Position numbers and translations under genes: made by a program
In this document: one piece after another, positions 32,521 to 40,913 of the stretch
How positions within the stretch are numbered: position 1 is the first letter of the stretch
Layout: each line of letters begins with the position of its first letter
The notes under the pieces: generated by a model
The model's database searches: none
The model's input: the letters and a program-made list of their open reading frames with translations, nothing else
Told to the model about the DNA's origin: nothing
NCBI GenBank assembly: GCA_046706185.1
Contig: JBJKPR010000003.1
Location: forward strand, 1 to 64,000
Direction of reading: 5' to 3'
Origin: JAJZXY01 sp046706185
GTDB lineage: Archaea > Thermoplasmatota > Thermoplasmata > Sysuiplasmatales > Sysuiplasmataceae
DNA: 64,000 bases

Positions 32521-33747
32521 ATGCCCTCCCTGTCTCCGAAGGCAAAAGCGGGACCTCTGAACAACATAACAGTCCTTGACTTCAGCAGGGCTATGGCGGG
32601 CCCTTTCTGCACAATGCTCCTGGGTGACCTTGGAGCGGATGTCATCAAGGTTGAACCGGAGAAGGGGGATGACACCAGATCATGGGCTCCCCCCGAGATA
32701 AGAGGAATGTCCACCTACTTCATGAGCGCCAACAGGAACAAGCGGAGCATCGCGATAGACCTGCGGAGCCCCGGTTCTGCGGAAATAGTGAGGAGGCTCG
32801 CTGCCCGAGCAGATGTTGTTGTGGAGAATTTCAGACCTGGTGTGGCAGGGAGGCTGGGCATCGGGTACGATGCACTTTCAGCGCACAACAGGAAGATGGT
32901 TTACTGCAGCATCTCCGGGTTCGGTCAGTCGGGGCCCTACAGGGAAAGGCCGGGCTTTGACCTGACAGTGCTTGCCCTGAGCGGACTGATGAGCCTTACT
33001 GGCGAGGAGGGAAGGCCTCCGGTCAAGTTCGGCGTCCCGATCACCGACATAACTTCCGGCCTTTTTGCGGCGGTGGCGATCCTCTCCGCCCTCTACAGCA
33101 GGGAGGAAACAGGCAGGGGACAGTACATCGACATGTCGATGCTTGACGCCAACATGCTAACGCTGACGCATCAGGCCACCTCGTACTTCGCCACTGGAAA
33201 GAACCCTGGAAGGCTTGGGTCAGCACATGCGAGCATAGCCCCATATCAGGTCTACAGGACAGCGGACGGTTATGTGTCCGTTGCGGTAGGGAGCGAAAAG
33301 CTGTGGAAGGACTTCTGCATCGCGGTGGGGATGGAAGACCTTCTCTCCGACCCGGAACTCACGACCAACCCGCTTCGTGTCAGGAACAGGGCGCACCTGA
33401 ATTCCAGGCTGGACCCCGCATTTGCATCCATAACAACTGCGGAAGCAGTAAGGCGGCTTGGAGAGGCGGGAATACCTGTCGCACCTATAAACAGCGTGGG
33501 CGAAGCGGCCGAGGACCGACAGGTGAAGGAGAGGGGGATGGTCATGGAAACGGAAAGCCCGATTTACGGGAAGGTAAGGGGCCTGGGCACCCCGTTCGCG
33601 ATGAGTTCGACCCCCGGCTCAGTGAGGCTTGCAGCACCTGTGCTTGGTGAGCATACTGTCGCAATTCTCCGGTCGCTCGATTTCAGCGATGAGGAAATAG
33701 GAAGCATGTTGGCTGGAAAGGTCGTTTTTGATGCTGAAGTCCGTTGA
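32521..33747 (+). CDS. CoA-transferase family III (CaiB/BaiF)
   Basis: 408 residues. Moves CoA between carboxylic acids. Typical blocks are VLDFSRAMAGPFCTMLLGDLGADVIKVE, the catalytic Asp in RGQYIDMSMLDANM, SVAVGSEKLWKDFC, and the C-terminal GHTVAILRSLDFSDEEI-like end. Starts at ATG 32521. Lies with an OYE oxidoreductase and thiolase genes, suggesting an organic acid catabolic context; substrate cannot be fixed. Confidence 0.92.
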   Translation: MPSLSPKAKAGPLNNITVLDFSRAMAGPFCTMLLGDLGADVIKVEPEKGDDTRSWAPPEIRGMSTYFMSANRNKRSIAIDLRSPGSAEIVRRLAARADVVVENFRPGVAGRLGIGYDALSAHNRKMVYCSISGFGQSGPYRERPGFDLTVLALSGLMSLTGEEGRPPVKFGVPITDITSGLFAAVAILSALYSREETGRGQYIDMSMLDANMLTLTHQATSYFATGKNPGRLGSAHASIAPYQVYRTADGYVSVAVGSEKLWKDFCIAVGMEDLLSDPELTTNPLRVRNRAHLNSRLDPAFASITTAEAVRRLGEAGIPVAPINSVGEAAEDRQVKERGMVMETESPIYGKVRGLGTPFAMSSTPGSVRLAAPVLGEHTVAILRSLDFSDEEIGSMLAGKVVFDAEVR

Positions 33748-33799
33748 TGCAATACTCTGACTGCATGCGCATCACCAGGCCTGCGGGCGCTTGGAAAGG

Positions 33800-33818
33800 T
33801 TCACATACAGAATGTGAA
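33800..33818. repeat. Operator-like palindrome upstream of the OYE gene
   Basis: TTCACAT-ACAGA-ATGTGAA, perfect 7-bp arms with a 5-nt spacer, centred about 23 nt before ATG 33832, i.e. over the promoter/transcription start. Length and symmetry fit a dimeric helix-turn-helix regulator. Confidence 0.5.
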
Positions 33819-33831
33819 TGTCGAATGACGG

Positions 33832-35502
33832 ATGCAGACAGACAAGTTGAACAGCCCTGAAACGATAGGCAACCTGACAATCAGAAACCGCATCGTCATG
33901 GCACCGATGATATCCAACCTGTGCAACCCTGACGGAAGCACGAACGAGAACCATATTGCCTATCTCGAGGAGAGGGCAAAGGGCGGAGCGGGCCTGATAA
34001 TCACCGAATACACGTACATCAACGGAAGGAACGCAAGGGGCTCCAGAAACCAGATGGGGCTGCACAACGATGAGTTCGTTCCAAAGCTCAGGAGGCTGAC
34101 GGAGAGGCTCCACGCCCACGACACACCGGTGTTCACACAGCTCGTGCATGCGGGGGGAAAGGCTCTGCCCCAGGGCAATGCAGGGAAGCCGATGGCGCCT
34201 TCTGCCGTGGACTACAACGGGACCACACCTGAAGAGATGACAACTGCGGACATAGAGCAGACTGTGTCCGAGTTCGTGAGGGCCGCAAGGATGGCAAGCA
34301 GGTCAAACTTCGATGGCATAGAGCTGCATGGCGCTCACGGTTACCTGATTCAGGAGTTCCTGTCGCCGGCGTTGAACAGGAGGGAGGACAGGTACGGCGG
34401 CTCATTTGAAGGGAGGCTAAGGTTCGCACAGGATGTCATAGATGCGATAAGATCGGAGGTGGACACTAACATAGGGATAAGGCTGAGCCTGTACGAGGAC
34501 GATGCAGGCGGCTACGGGCCGGAGTACGGCCTTGCAGTTGCAGAGTCTCTGAAGTCCCTGGACTATGTGCACTTCTCCGCCGGCAGGTCCGCTCCCCCGG
34601 GCTCATCGATGCCTTTCTACGGCGTAAAGACGCACATTGCCAGCAGGCTGCCGAGGAAGCCGGATGTGAAGACAATCGTTGTCGGCTCGGTCACAGACGC
34701 CAACGACGCAAGAAGGGTGCTTGAGAAGGCGGATTTCGTCTCAATCGGCAGAGCACTCCTCGCTGACCCGTACTTCGCGATGAAGGTCACTGGAAATATG
34801 GGGCCGGTGAGGCCGTGCATACGGTGCAACCAGGCATGCAGGGATGTGGGTCTGGGAGAAGTCAGATGCACTGTCAACCCATCGACGGGCCTGGAGGCTG
34901 TGACCGAGGTTCCTCGGAGGGCGAGCGGAGAGGTTACGATTGTGGGTGCGGGTGTGAAGGGAATGGAGGCCGCGATCTATGCAGCCAGGGCGGGAATGAA
35001 GGTAACTGTCTACGACGCGAGGGACGACATAGGAGGGCAGCTGCTGGATATAAGTGACAGGGCGAAGAAGGCGGAGTTCGAGGTGCTGATAGACTACTAC
35101 AGGGAGCTTCTCAGGAAACTGCACATCGCTGTCAGGCTCGGCAGAAGATACGAGGGGGAGGCACTGTACTGCCTTCCTGACAGGACATATCCCCACCTGC
35201 CGGATGGGGAGGAGGTTTCCGTGGATTCCAACATTTACCAGCACCACGACGAACTTCTGTCCATGGCTGGCAGGAGAAAGGTTCTGGTTTCGGAGAGGAG
35301 CCTCAGCAGCCTAGACAGGGCCAGGGGCGCTCAGTTCAGGCGGGAGGCGGAGGCCGCTGGCATCCGCTTTGTGCCTGAAAAGGGGGTGAAGTTCGACCTG
35401 TCGATCCACGAAAGAAGGCAGTACGACATACGCGCCGCCATGGTCTCCGGCAGGGACGCCGCGAGGAGATACATTGATGAGAGGAGCCCCTGGCTCATCT
35501 GA
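33832..35502 (+). CDS. Old-Yellow-Enzyme/2,4-dienoyl-CoA-reductase-like oxidoreductase, reduced C-terminal domain
   Basis: 556 residues. Residues 1-330 form the FMN TIM barrel (IRNRIVMAPMISNLC, SNFDGIELHGAHGYLIQEFLSPALNRRED, YGGSFEGRLRF). Then a [4Fe-4S] site CIRCNQACRDVGLGEVRC (about 325-345). From 360 an FAD-type Rossmann fold VTIVGAGVKGMEAAIYAARAG. In family members of about 670 residues a second GxGxxG (NADH site) follows; here only RRKVLVSERSLSSLDRARGA remains without glycines, and the protein ends early. It may take electrons from another carrier. A palindrome overlaps its promoter. Confidence 0.85.
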   Translation: MQTDKLNSPETIGNLTIRNRIVMAPMISNLCNPDGSTNENHIAYLEERAKGGAGLIITEYTYINGRNARGSRNQMGLHNDEFVPKLRRLTERLHAHDTPVFTQLVHAGGKALPQGNAGKPMAPSAVDYNGTTPEEMTTADIEQTVSEFVRAARMASRSNFDGIELHGAHGYLIQEFLSPALNRREDRYGGSFEGRLRFAQDVIDAIRSEVDTNIGIRLSLYEDDAGGYGPEYGLAVAESLKSLDYVHFSAGRSAPPGSSMPFYGVKTHIASRLPRKPDVKTIVVGSVTDANDARRVLEKADFVSIGRALLADPYFAMKVTGNMGPVRPCIRCNQACRDVGLGEVRCTVNPSTGLEAVTEVPRRASGEVTIVGAGVKGMEAAIYAARAGMKVTVYDARDDIGGQLLDISDRAKKAEFEVLIDYYRELLRKLHIAVRLGRRYEGEALYCLPDRTYPHLPDGEEVSVDSNIYQHHDELLSMAGRRKVLVSERSLSSLDRARGAQFRREAEAAGIRFVPEKGVKFDLSIHERRQYDIRAAMVSGRDAARRYIDERSPWLI

Positions 35503-35535
35503 CGGACTGAAGCGTCTGCCGGGCGAAGGAGCCGT

Positions 35536-35760
35536 TCACTTCCTGCTGTAGAACGCCCTTGTCCTGCCTAGCGCCCCTATAACTATCTCGTAGCTCTCAC
35601 CGAAACCCTGTGGAGTGACAAGGAGAAGGGAGGAAACGAGAGCCTCTGGCTCCCCCGCATCTGTCTCTGAAAAAACCTCTCGAAAGCATTCCGGGCAGAC
35701 AGCCCTACGTTCAAACCCTTCCCTTCCACAACCTTCGCACCTGAAAACATTCATTTTCAC
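35536..35760 (-). CDS. DUF35-type zinc ribbon, thiolase partner, shortened
   Basis: 74 residues. Zinc ribbon CEGCGREGFERRAVCPECFRE at 8-27, followed by only a piece of the OB-fold that DUF35 proteins usually carry (usual length near 130). In archaea DUF35 proteins bridge acetoacetyl-CoA thiolase and HMG-CoA synthase. The gene overlaps the end of the thiolase gene (GTGA), which marks them as a pair. Start could also be the ATG two codons later. No HMG-CoA synthase gene is nearby. Confidence 0.78.
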   Translation of the reverse strand: MKMNVFRCEGCGREGFERRAVCPECFREVFSETDAGEPEALVSSLLLVTPQGFGESYEIVIGALGRTRAFYSRK

Positions 35761-36887
35761 ACCCCCATGATGGCGGCGGTGGCCGAATTGCCGAACCCAG
35801 CCATGTTCATAGCCATGCCTGTCGATGCGTTCTTTACCTGCCGGCCGCCTGCCTCGTTCCTGAGCTGAAGGAAGACCTCGGCGGCCTGGGCAACACCGCT
35901 TGCTCCGATGGGGTGGCCCTTTGAATTGAGCCCACCGCTTGTATTTATGGGGAGGTCGCCACCGATCTCCGTGACGCCGTCAATTACAGCCTTCCACCCC
36001 TCGCCCCGTGGGAAGAAACCGAGCGACTCAGACTGCACTATCTCCAGTATGGTTGCCATATCATGCAACTCTGCAAAATCAGGCCTGTCAATGCCAGATT
36101 CGCGCCTTGCAATCTCTCCTGCCCTCCGTACGGACGGTATTTCAGTCAGCGTCTTCCTGTCGGTCAGGTAGGAACTCTCGGAGGAAATGCCTATCCCCCT
36201 GACCTGGACAGGCTTGTCGGTGAAGCTCTCTGCCTCGGCGTCCGGGACCACGAGAATGGATGTCGAGCCATCGCTTATAGGGCTTATCTCGAAGAGCCTC
36301 AGCGGGTCGACTATGAGAGCGGACTGCATCACCTGCTCCAGCGTCAGCACTTTCTGAATGTGCGCGTTGGGGTTCATTGCGCCATTCCTGTGGTTCTTGA
36401 CTGCCACCTGGGCGATGGATTCCCTGGTTGCCCCGAACTCATTCATGTACAGTTTTGTGAGAAGGCCTGCAAGAGACGGAAGGGAAGGGCCGGCGGCCTT
36501 CTCCCTGTCTCCGAGCAAGGACGATATTATGCTCGTGACTTCCTTCGTCGGCCTCTCTGACATTTTCTCGACGCCGACGACAAGAACGGCCCTCGCCCTT
36601 CCTGCCTCGACGAGGGACACTGCATTGAAGAGCGCCGCGCCGCCGCTGCCACTTGTATTGTCTATCCTTATGGAAGGCACTGCATCCATGGAAAGGTAGG
36701 TGGTGACCAGGTTGTTGAGGCCAGATATTGCATTGAACTCACCTGAATAGCAGTTTGAGACAAGGACGAAGTCTATGCTGTCCCTGAATTGCCTGCAGAT
36801 GGGAAGAGCAGACTCCGCAGCAATCTCAAGTATTCCCTCTTTCCTCTTTCCGAACCTGCTGAAGCCCGCCGACACGATTGAGGCCAT
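35757..36887 (-). CDS. Thiolase-family protein (SCP-x type) with Ser replacing the catalytic Cys
   Basis: 376 residues. Archaeal thiolases normally read ...AACASGGAA at the nucleophile; the equivalent here is RIDNTSGSGGAALFNA, so Cys is Ser. The other catalytic parts are kept: ELHDMATILE, NTSGGLNSKGHPIGASG (GHP motif) and MNMAGFGNSATAAIMG at the C-terminus. The Cys carries the acyl group during Claisen condensation, so a normal acetyl transfer is doubtful; the protein may be an inactive scaffold or use different chemistry. It is coupled to a DUF35 zinc ribbon gene, the partner pair of archaeal acyl-CoA condensing complexes. AAGG lies just upstream of the ATG. Confidence 0.9.
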   Translation of the reverse strand: MASIVSAGFSRFGKRKEGILEIAAESALPICRQFRDSIDFVLVSNCYSGEFNAISGLNNLVTTYLSMDAVPSIRIDNTSGSGGAALFNAVSLVEAGRARAVLVVGVEKMSERPTKEVTSIISSLLGDREKAAGPSLPSLAGLLTKLYMNEFGATRESIAQVAVKNHRNGAMNPNAHIQKVLTLEQVMQSALIVDPLRLFEISPISDGSTSILVVPDAEAESFTDKPVQVRGIGISSESSYLTDRKTLTEIPSVRRAGEIARRESGIDRPDFAELHDMATILEIVQSESLGFFPRGEGWKAVIDGVTEIGGDLPINTSGGLNSKGHPIGASGVAQAAEVFLQLRNEAGGRQVKNASTGMAMNMAGFGNSATAAIMGV

Positions 36888-37060
36888 GGGACCTTGATTG
36901 CATCACATACTAAGAGATTTTCCGGATAATAGCGACATCTTCGTGTCGTGCCAGTTTCTGACGCCGAGGGGACGGGCAGCAGTATTCTGTAAGCAGGTGG
37001 ATCAGTGAAAAATAGGCGGTGTGGAATTACCGGAGTTGCTGGACAGGAAGGCCCGGTGCA

Positions 37061-37654
37061 ATGATTGATAACAACTTCGCAAAGCTGCCTGATGACCTGC
37101 CGGTGCCAGTCGACGACGGCGCGTGTGACCATCTGGACGGGACCTGTCTGCCCAGGGTCAGGCTGCAGTCCACCGAGGGAACGGTGTACGACGTTGGCGA
37201 TCCTGCCCAGGGCAGGTGTGTATTTTTTTTCTACCCGAGGACCGGAATTCCGGGCAGACCCTCACCGGAGGGGTGGGACGGCATCCCGGGCGCACGCGGC
37301 TGCACTCCAGAATCGTGCGCCTACAGGGACAATTACGGTGAATTCAGGAAAGCCGGTTACAGGGTATTTGCGGTCAGTTCCCAGTCCCCGGAAGAGCAGC
37401 TGGAATTTGCTCTCAGGGAGCGCATACCCTACCCCATACTCAGCGACTCGGGCCTGGAGCTGTCTGACGCTCTGCGCCTTCCGACATTCACTGTAAAGGG
37501 GATAGGACAGAGGCTGATCAAGAGGGTTACGCTCATCGCTGAAAACGGGAAGGTGCTGAAGCATTTCTACCCTGTCTTCCCGCCGGACAGGAACGCGATC
37601 GAGGTGCTCCGGTTCCTGCGCCTGAAACAGGAGGCACCTGGAAAGGGTATTTGA
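37061..37654 (+). CDS. Peroxiredoxin (AhpC/TSA family, PrxQ-like with insertion)
   Basis: 197 residues from ATG 37061 (MIDNNFAKLPDDLP). Thiol-specific peroxidase. The active-site region is FFYPRTGIPGRPSPEGWDGI then GARGCTPESCAYRDNYGEF, where an insert before the peroxidatic Cys resembles a known bacterial subgroup with the same PRTG...GARGCTPQSC pattern; two Cys spaced CxxxxC can form the intramolecular disulfide. A fold-typical ISDSGLELSDAL-like stretch (PILSDSGLELSDALRL) follows. Divergent from the thiolase gene. No operon partner. Confidence 0.9.
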   Translation: MIDNNFAKLPDDLPVPVDDGACDHLDGTCLPRVRLQSTEGTVYDVGDPAQGRCVFFFYPRTGIPGRPSPEGWDGIPGARGCTPESCAYRDNYGEFRKAGYRVFAVSSQSPEEQLEFALRERIPYPILSDSGLELSDALRLPTFTVKGIGQRLIKRVTLIAENGKVLKHFYPVFPPDRNAIEVLRFLRLKQEAPGKGI

Positions 37655-37705
37655 ACAATCAACTGCCTTTAGCAGGAAACGTGGATGTGAAAGAAGGAAT
37701 TGCAC

Positions 37706-38161
37706 ATGCAGGATGGTCAGCGAAGGGACGAGGAGTTTGAAAGTGCAATGACAGGTCTGGCAAGGCTCAGGGAAGCATCACTGATAGATGACATAAGGCA
37801 CGATTCGCTGAGGGACATACTCCTGGCCGCGAAGAGGGAAATCGATGACCTCGATGCCTACTTCGCCGGGAAGCTGAGGGAGGCTGAATCTGAGGGGCCC
37901 CAGATCGTATCGGCGAGGTCGGTGCTTGTGAGATCTGCTGCGGTCATATGCAGGCACCTCAGTGAGTTCGAGACGGCGATGATGAAGCACCCGATGGAGA
38001 AAGACGCGGCGGTTAGGGGAGGCTTCAGCTGGATACTCAAGGGACTCTTCGCCGAGATCGAGAAATTCTCCAAATCGGTGCACGTGTCCGAATGGAGCAT
38101 CAGCGCTTCTGCAGGTCTCCCCGCAGGAATTAGCTTCACCGTTACTCTCTCCTTCAGCTGA
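37706..38161 (+). CDS. Hypothetical cytosolic protein
   Basis: 151 residues from ATG 37706. Predicted mostly helical with repeated charged heptads (RLREASLIDDIRHDSLRDIL, AKREIDDLDAYFAGKLRE), then a C-terminal beta segment SISASAGLPAGISFTVTLSFS. No membrane helix, cysteine motif or known signature. The C-terminal strand-like tail after a helical body is unusual. It lies between a peroxiredoxin and proC on the same strand, but a TATA element precedes proC. Confidence 0.6.
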   Translation: MQDGQRRDEEFESAMTGLARLREASLIDDIRHDSLRDILLAAKREIDDLDAYFAGKLREAESEGPQIVSARSVLVRSAAVICRHLSEFETAMMKHPMEKDAAVRGGFSWILKGLFAEIEKFSKSVHVSEWSISASAGLPAGISFTVTLSFS

Positions 38162-38241
38162 CATGTCGGTCTGGCACGGGCTATGTGCTCCTTTGCCTGG
38201 CAACGTGAAGTTTTATCATGGCAGGAAGTATAGCGCGAGTC

Positions 38242-39051
38242 ATGAAAGGATTGAAGGTAGCTGTTCTCGGCGGTGGAAAGATCGGTGAGGCAGTAGCCTC
38301 CAGGCTCACGTCAAGCGACAGGGTCGACTTCGTCAGAGTCACGAGGAGAAACGTCGGGAAGGCGGCGCTGAAGGGCAGGAAGGTGAAGGTCATTTCAGAC
38401 AACAGAGCAGCGGCAGCAGCCTCGAATGCAATCATAATCTCAGTCAAGCCGACCGATGCTCACACGGTGCTCGGGCAGATAAGGAAGGAGGCGGCGGGCA
38501 AGCTCGTGATATCGCTGATGGCTGCGATCACTGTCAGGAGCATTGAGGAGGCACTCCCTGGCGCCAAGGTCGTGCGTGCGATGCCCAACATTGCCGCGCT
38601 CGTCGGCGAGGCCATAACTGCGTACTCCCCCGGCGTAAATGTCGGTGAGGAGGATATACAGACCGCAGAAATGCTTCTGTCGACATTCGGTGAAACGATA
38701 CGCGTGCCCGAAAAGATGATGGATGCGGTGACAGCGCTTTCGGGCAGCGGACCGGCATACATAGCGCTCCTGATAGAAGCGATGGTGAGCGCCGGACTGA
38801 AGGTGGGGCTGCCCAGGGACGTTGCTTTCCAGCTGGCCACGAAGACACTGACCGGCACGGCAGGGTTGCTGCGCGACAGGATGATGCATCCCGCGGAACT
38901 GAGGGATACCGTCACCACCCCTGCAGGAACTACAATAGCCGGCATCTACGAGCTTGAGAAAGGTTCAGTGAGAACGGCGATGATGAACGCAGTGGAGGCA
39001 GCCGCCGCAGCAGCAAGAAAGATATCGATGGAATTCGAGGAGAAGAGATGA
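38242..39051 (+). CDS. proC: Pyrroline-5-carboxylate reductase
   Basis: Last step of proline synthesis (P5C + NAD(P)H to proline). 269 residues from ATG 38242 (MKGLKVAVLGGGKIGEAVAS); GTTTTATCATG about 27 nt upstream of this ATG includes a TATA element, so an upstream ATG at 38218 lies within the promoter. Rossmann motif GGGKIG, ISVKPTDAHTVLGQIR, VVRAMPNIAALVGEA, and the C-terminal ALSGSGPAYIALLIEAMVSA and DTVTTPAGTTIAGIYELE, which is the standard substrate region. Confidence 0.95.
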   Translation: MKGLKVAVLGGGKIGEAVASRLTSSDRVDFVRVTRRNVGKAALKGRKVKVISDNRAAAAASNAIIISVKPTDAHTVLGQIRKEAAGKLVISLMAAITVRSIEEALPGAKVVRAMPNIAALVGEAITAYSPGVNVGEEDIQTAEMLLSTFGETIRVPEKMMDAVTALSGSGPAYIALLIEAMVSAGLKVGLPRDVAFQLATKTLTGTAGLLRDRMMHPAELRDTVTTPAGTTIAGIYELEKGSVRTAMMNAVEAAAAAARKISMEFEEKR

Positions 39052-39223
39052 GTATTTGGCAATGCGCTCCACTGCAGAGCGGCAGCCAGCCAGCTTGCTT
39101 ATTGGCTGAATGGGAAGCATCTGCGCACCGTGCGATTGGGCGCGGGCTGGGTGCAAACACGACAGCTGGTTGCAGTGTGAGTGCGGCTCATGACCGGCAG
39201 CGGAAGGACTTGGCTGAAGGATG

Positions 39224-40678
39224 TTAGTGAGAGCCGTCTGTCGTGACATCCAGGATGTGCTCCTTCGCTTCCCTGGAGCCCCTCAGCATTGAAGGGATGA
39301 TTGCGATCAGGAGGAAGGCGGTGGAGAGGAAGAAGACAAGGTGTATCGATGTTATGAAATCGGTGAAGGAAAAGTTGCCCGTGGGGGACGCGCCTACGAA
39401 AATCTGCTCCAGCATGCTCAGAGGCGTCGTCTTTGTCATGATCAGGAAGGCAAGTCCCAGGCTGAATGTCATTCCAACGTTTGTGAGGGTGGTGCTTACG
39501 CCAGATGCGATTCCGCGCCGCTGAGGCGGGACGGAGTTCATTATGGATGATCTGTTCGGCGATGCGAATATGCCCATGCCGCTTCCGACAAGCACAAGCG
39601 GTGCGATCATGGAAAGGAAGGTGACTGACCGTTCAACTGTTGTGGCAAGGAGCAGAAAACCGGCGGCCGAGACAATCAGGCCGACTGTCGATATTCCCCT
39701 CGCCCCGAACCTGTCCGAAAGGATCCCGCTGACGGGACCGAATGCCACGAGAGAGGCAGATATTGGTATGAGGAAAATACCTGCCTGTAGGGGATCAAGC
39801 TGCATTGTCGGACCCTGAAGGTAGAACACAAGCACAAGCGTGACAGCGCCACGGGCGAGCGCATTCAGGAAGATTGCCACATTGCCCGCTGAGAAGAGCC
39901 TTAATCTGAAAAGTGACAGGTCGAACATCGGATGGCTGACCCTTCTCTCGATGAGGAAGAATGCAAGCACGAGCAGGGTTCCGGAGACCATCAGGATTGA
40001 GGAGTACGGGAAAGGCAGCGCGCCGAGCGCATCCGTTGTGACGCCGAGAAGAAGCAGCGACAGGCCTGAGGCGAACGCAATGTTCCCCGTAACATCCACC
40101 CTGGACCTTCCCTCAAGCGTGCCCGTCTCCTTCAGATGGTAGTGGGACCACACGGTTGCAAAGATGCCTATCGGTATGTTTACCCAGAAGATGGACCTCC
40201 AGCCGAGAAGTGTTGTCAGAAATCCGCCTAGTATCAGGCCAGTCACGGAGCCGACCACAATTGACACCTGGTTGATGCCAAGCGCCATGCCCCTTTCATT
40301 GGATGGAAAGGCATCGGTGAGTATTGCAGCACTGTTTGAGAAAAGGAACGCGGCGCCGAACGCCTGCACCATCCTGAAACCGATCAGCTCTGGCCCGCTC
40401 TGCGCAAGGCTGCACAGTCCGGAGCCTATGGTAAAAAGCGCGAAGCCAAGGTTGTAGAGCCTCACACGTCCGAACATGTCCGCGAGCCTGCCGAAGTTGA
40501 CAAGAACGGAGGCAGTGACCAGCTGGTATCCGAGAAGTATCCACAGGAGGTCGAGGATAGATATTCCAGGTAGCTCCCTCCCTATGGTAGGAAGGGCGAT
40601 CAGGACGATGTTTGTGTCCAGTGAGGCCATCAAGGTGCCTATTGTCGTGTTGCTGAGCGCGACCCATTTGTACTGCAT
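39224..40678 (-). CDS. MFS transporter, DHA2-type exporter
   Basis: 484 residues, 14 membrane segments. DHA2 features: LDTNIVLIALPTIGRELPG in helix 1, NFGRLADMFGRVRLYNLGF loop, NQVSIVVGSVTGLILGG in helix 5 (motif C), GWRSIFWVNIPIGI after helix 6. A TATA-like CATAAATC at about 40709-40716 lies 30 nt upstream of the ATG. Drug or metabolite export is the usual role. Related but not nearly identical to the exporter at 7411-8814. Confidence 0.9.
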   Translation of the reverse strand: MQYKWVALSNTTIGTLMASLDTNIVLIALPTIGRELPGISILDLLWILLGYQLVTASVLVNFGRLADMFGRVRLYNLGFALFTIGSGLCSLAQSGPELIGFRMVQAFGAAFLFSNSAAILTDAFPSNERGMALGINQVSIVVGSVTGLILGGFLTTLLGWRSIFWVNIPIGIFATVWSHYHLKETGTLEGRSRVDVTGNIAFASGLSLLLLGVTTDALGALPFPYSSILMVSGTLLVLAFFLIERRVSHPMFDLSLFRLRLFSAGNVAIFLNALARGAVTLVLVFYLQGPTMQLDPLQAGIFLIPISASLVAFGPVSGILSDRFGARGISTVGLIVSAAGFLLLATTVERSVTFLSMIAPLVLVGSGMGIFASPNRSSIMNSVPPQRRGIASGVSTTLTNVGMTFSLGLAFLIMTKTTPLSMLEQIFVGASPTGNFSFTDFITSIHLVFFLSTAFLLIAIIPSMLRGSREAKEHILDVTTDGSH

Positions 40679-40913
40679 TTAGGGGATTCATCCCGCCTGT
40701 TGGCGATTTATGACTGTTTGTTAGCAGCACGTTGTAATTTAATATTTCCAGACCCAGAGCTGCTGAGTGGGCTGGCGCCGGCCCCCGGGAGGTTTGCAGC
40801 TTCATCTTGTTTGCAGCTGGAGCAGGGGGATGGTTCGACTGACTAATATAGCATCAATTCCTGGGAAGGGCATCGACCGTGGCCCGCGTGCATGGGGCAA
40901 TAATGGTGATAGA

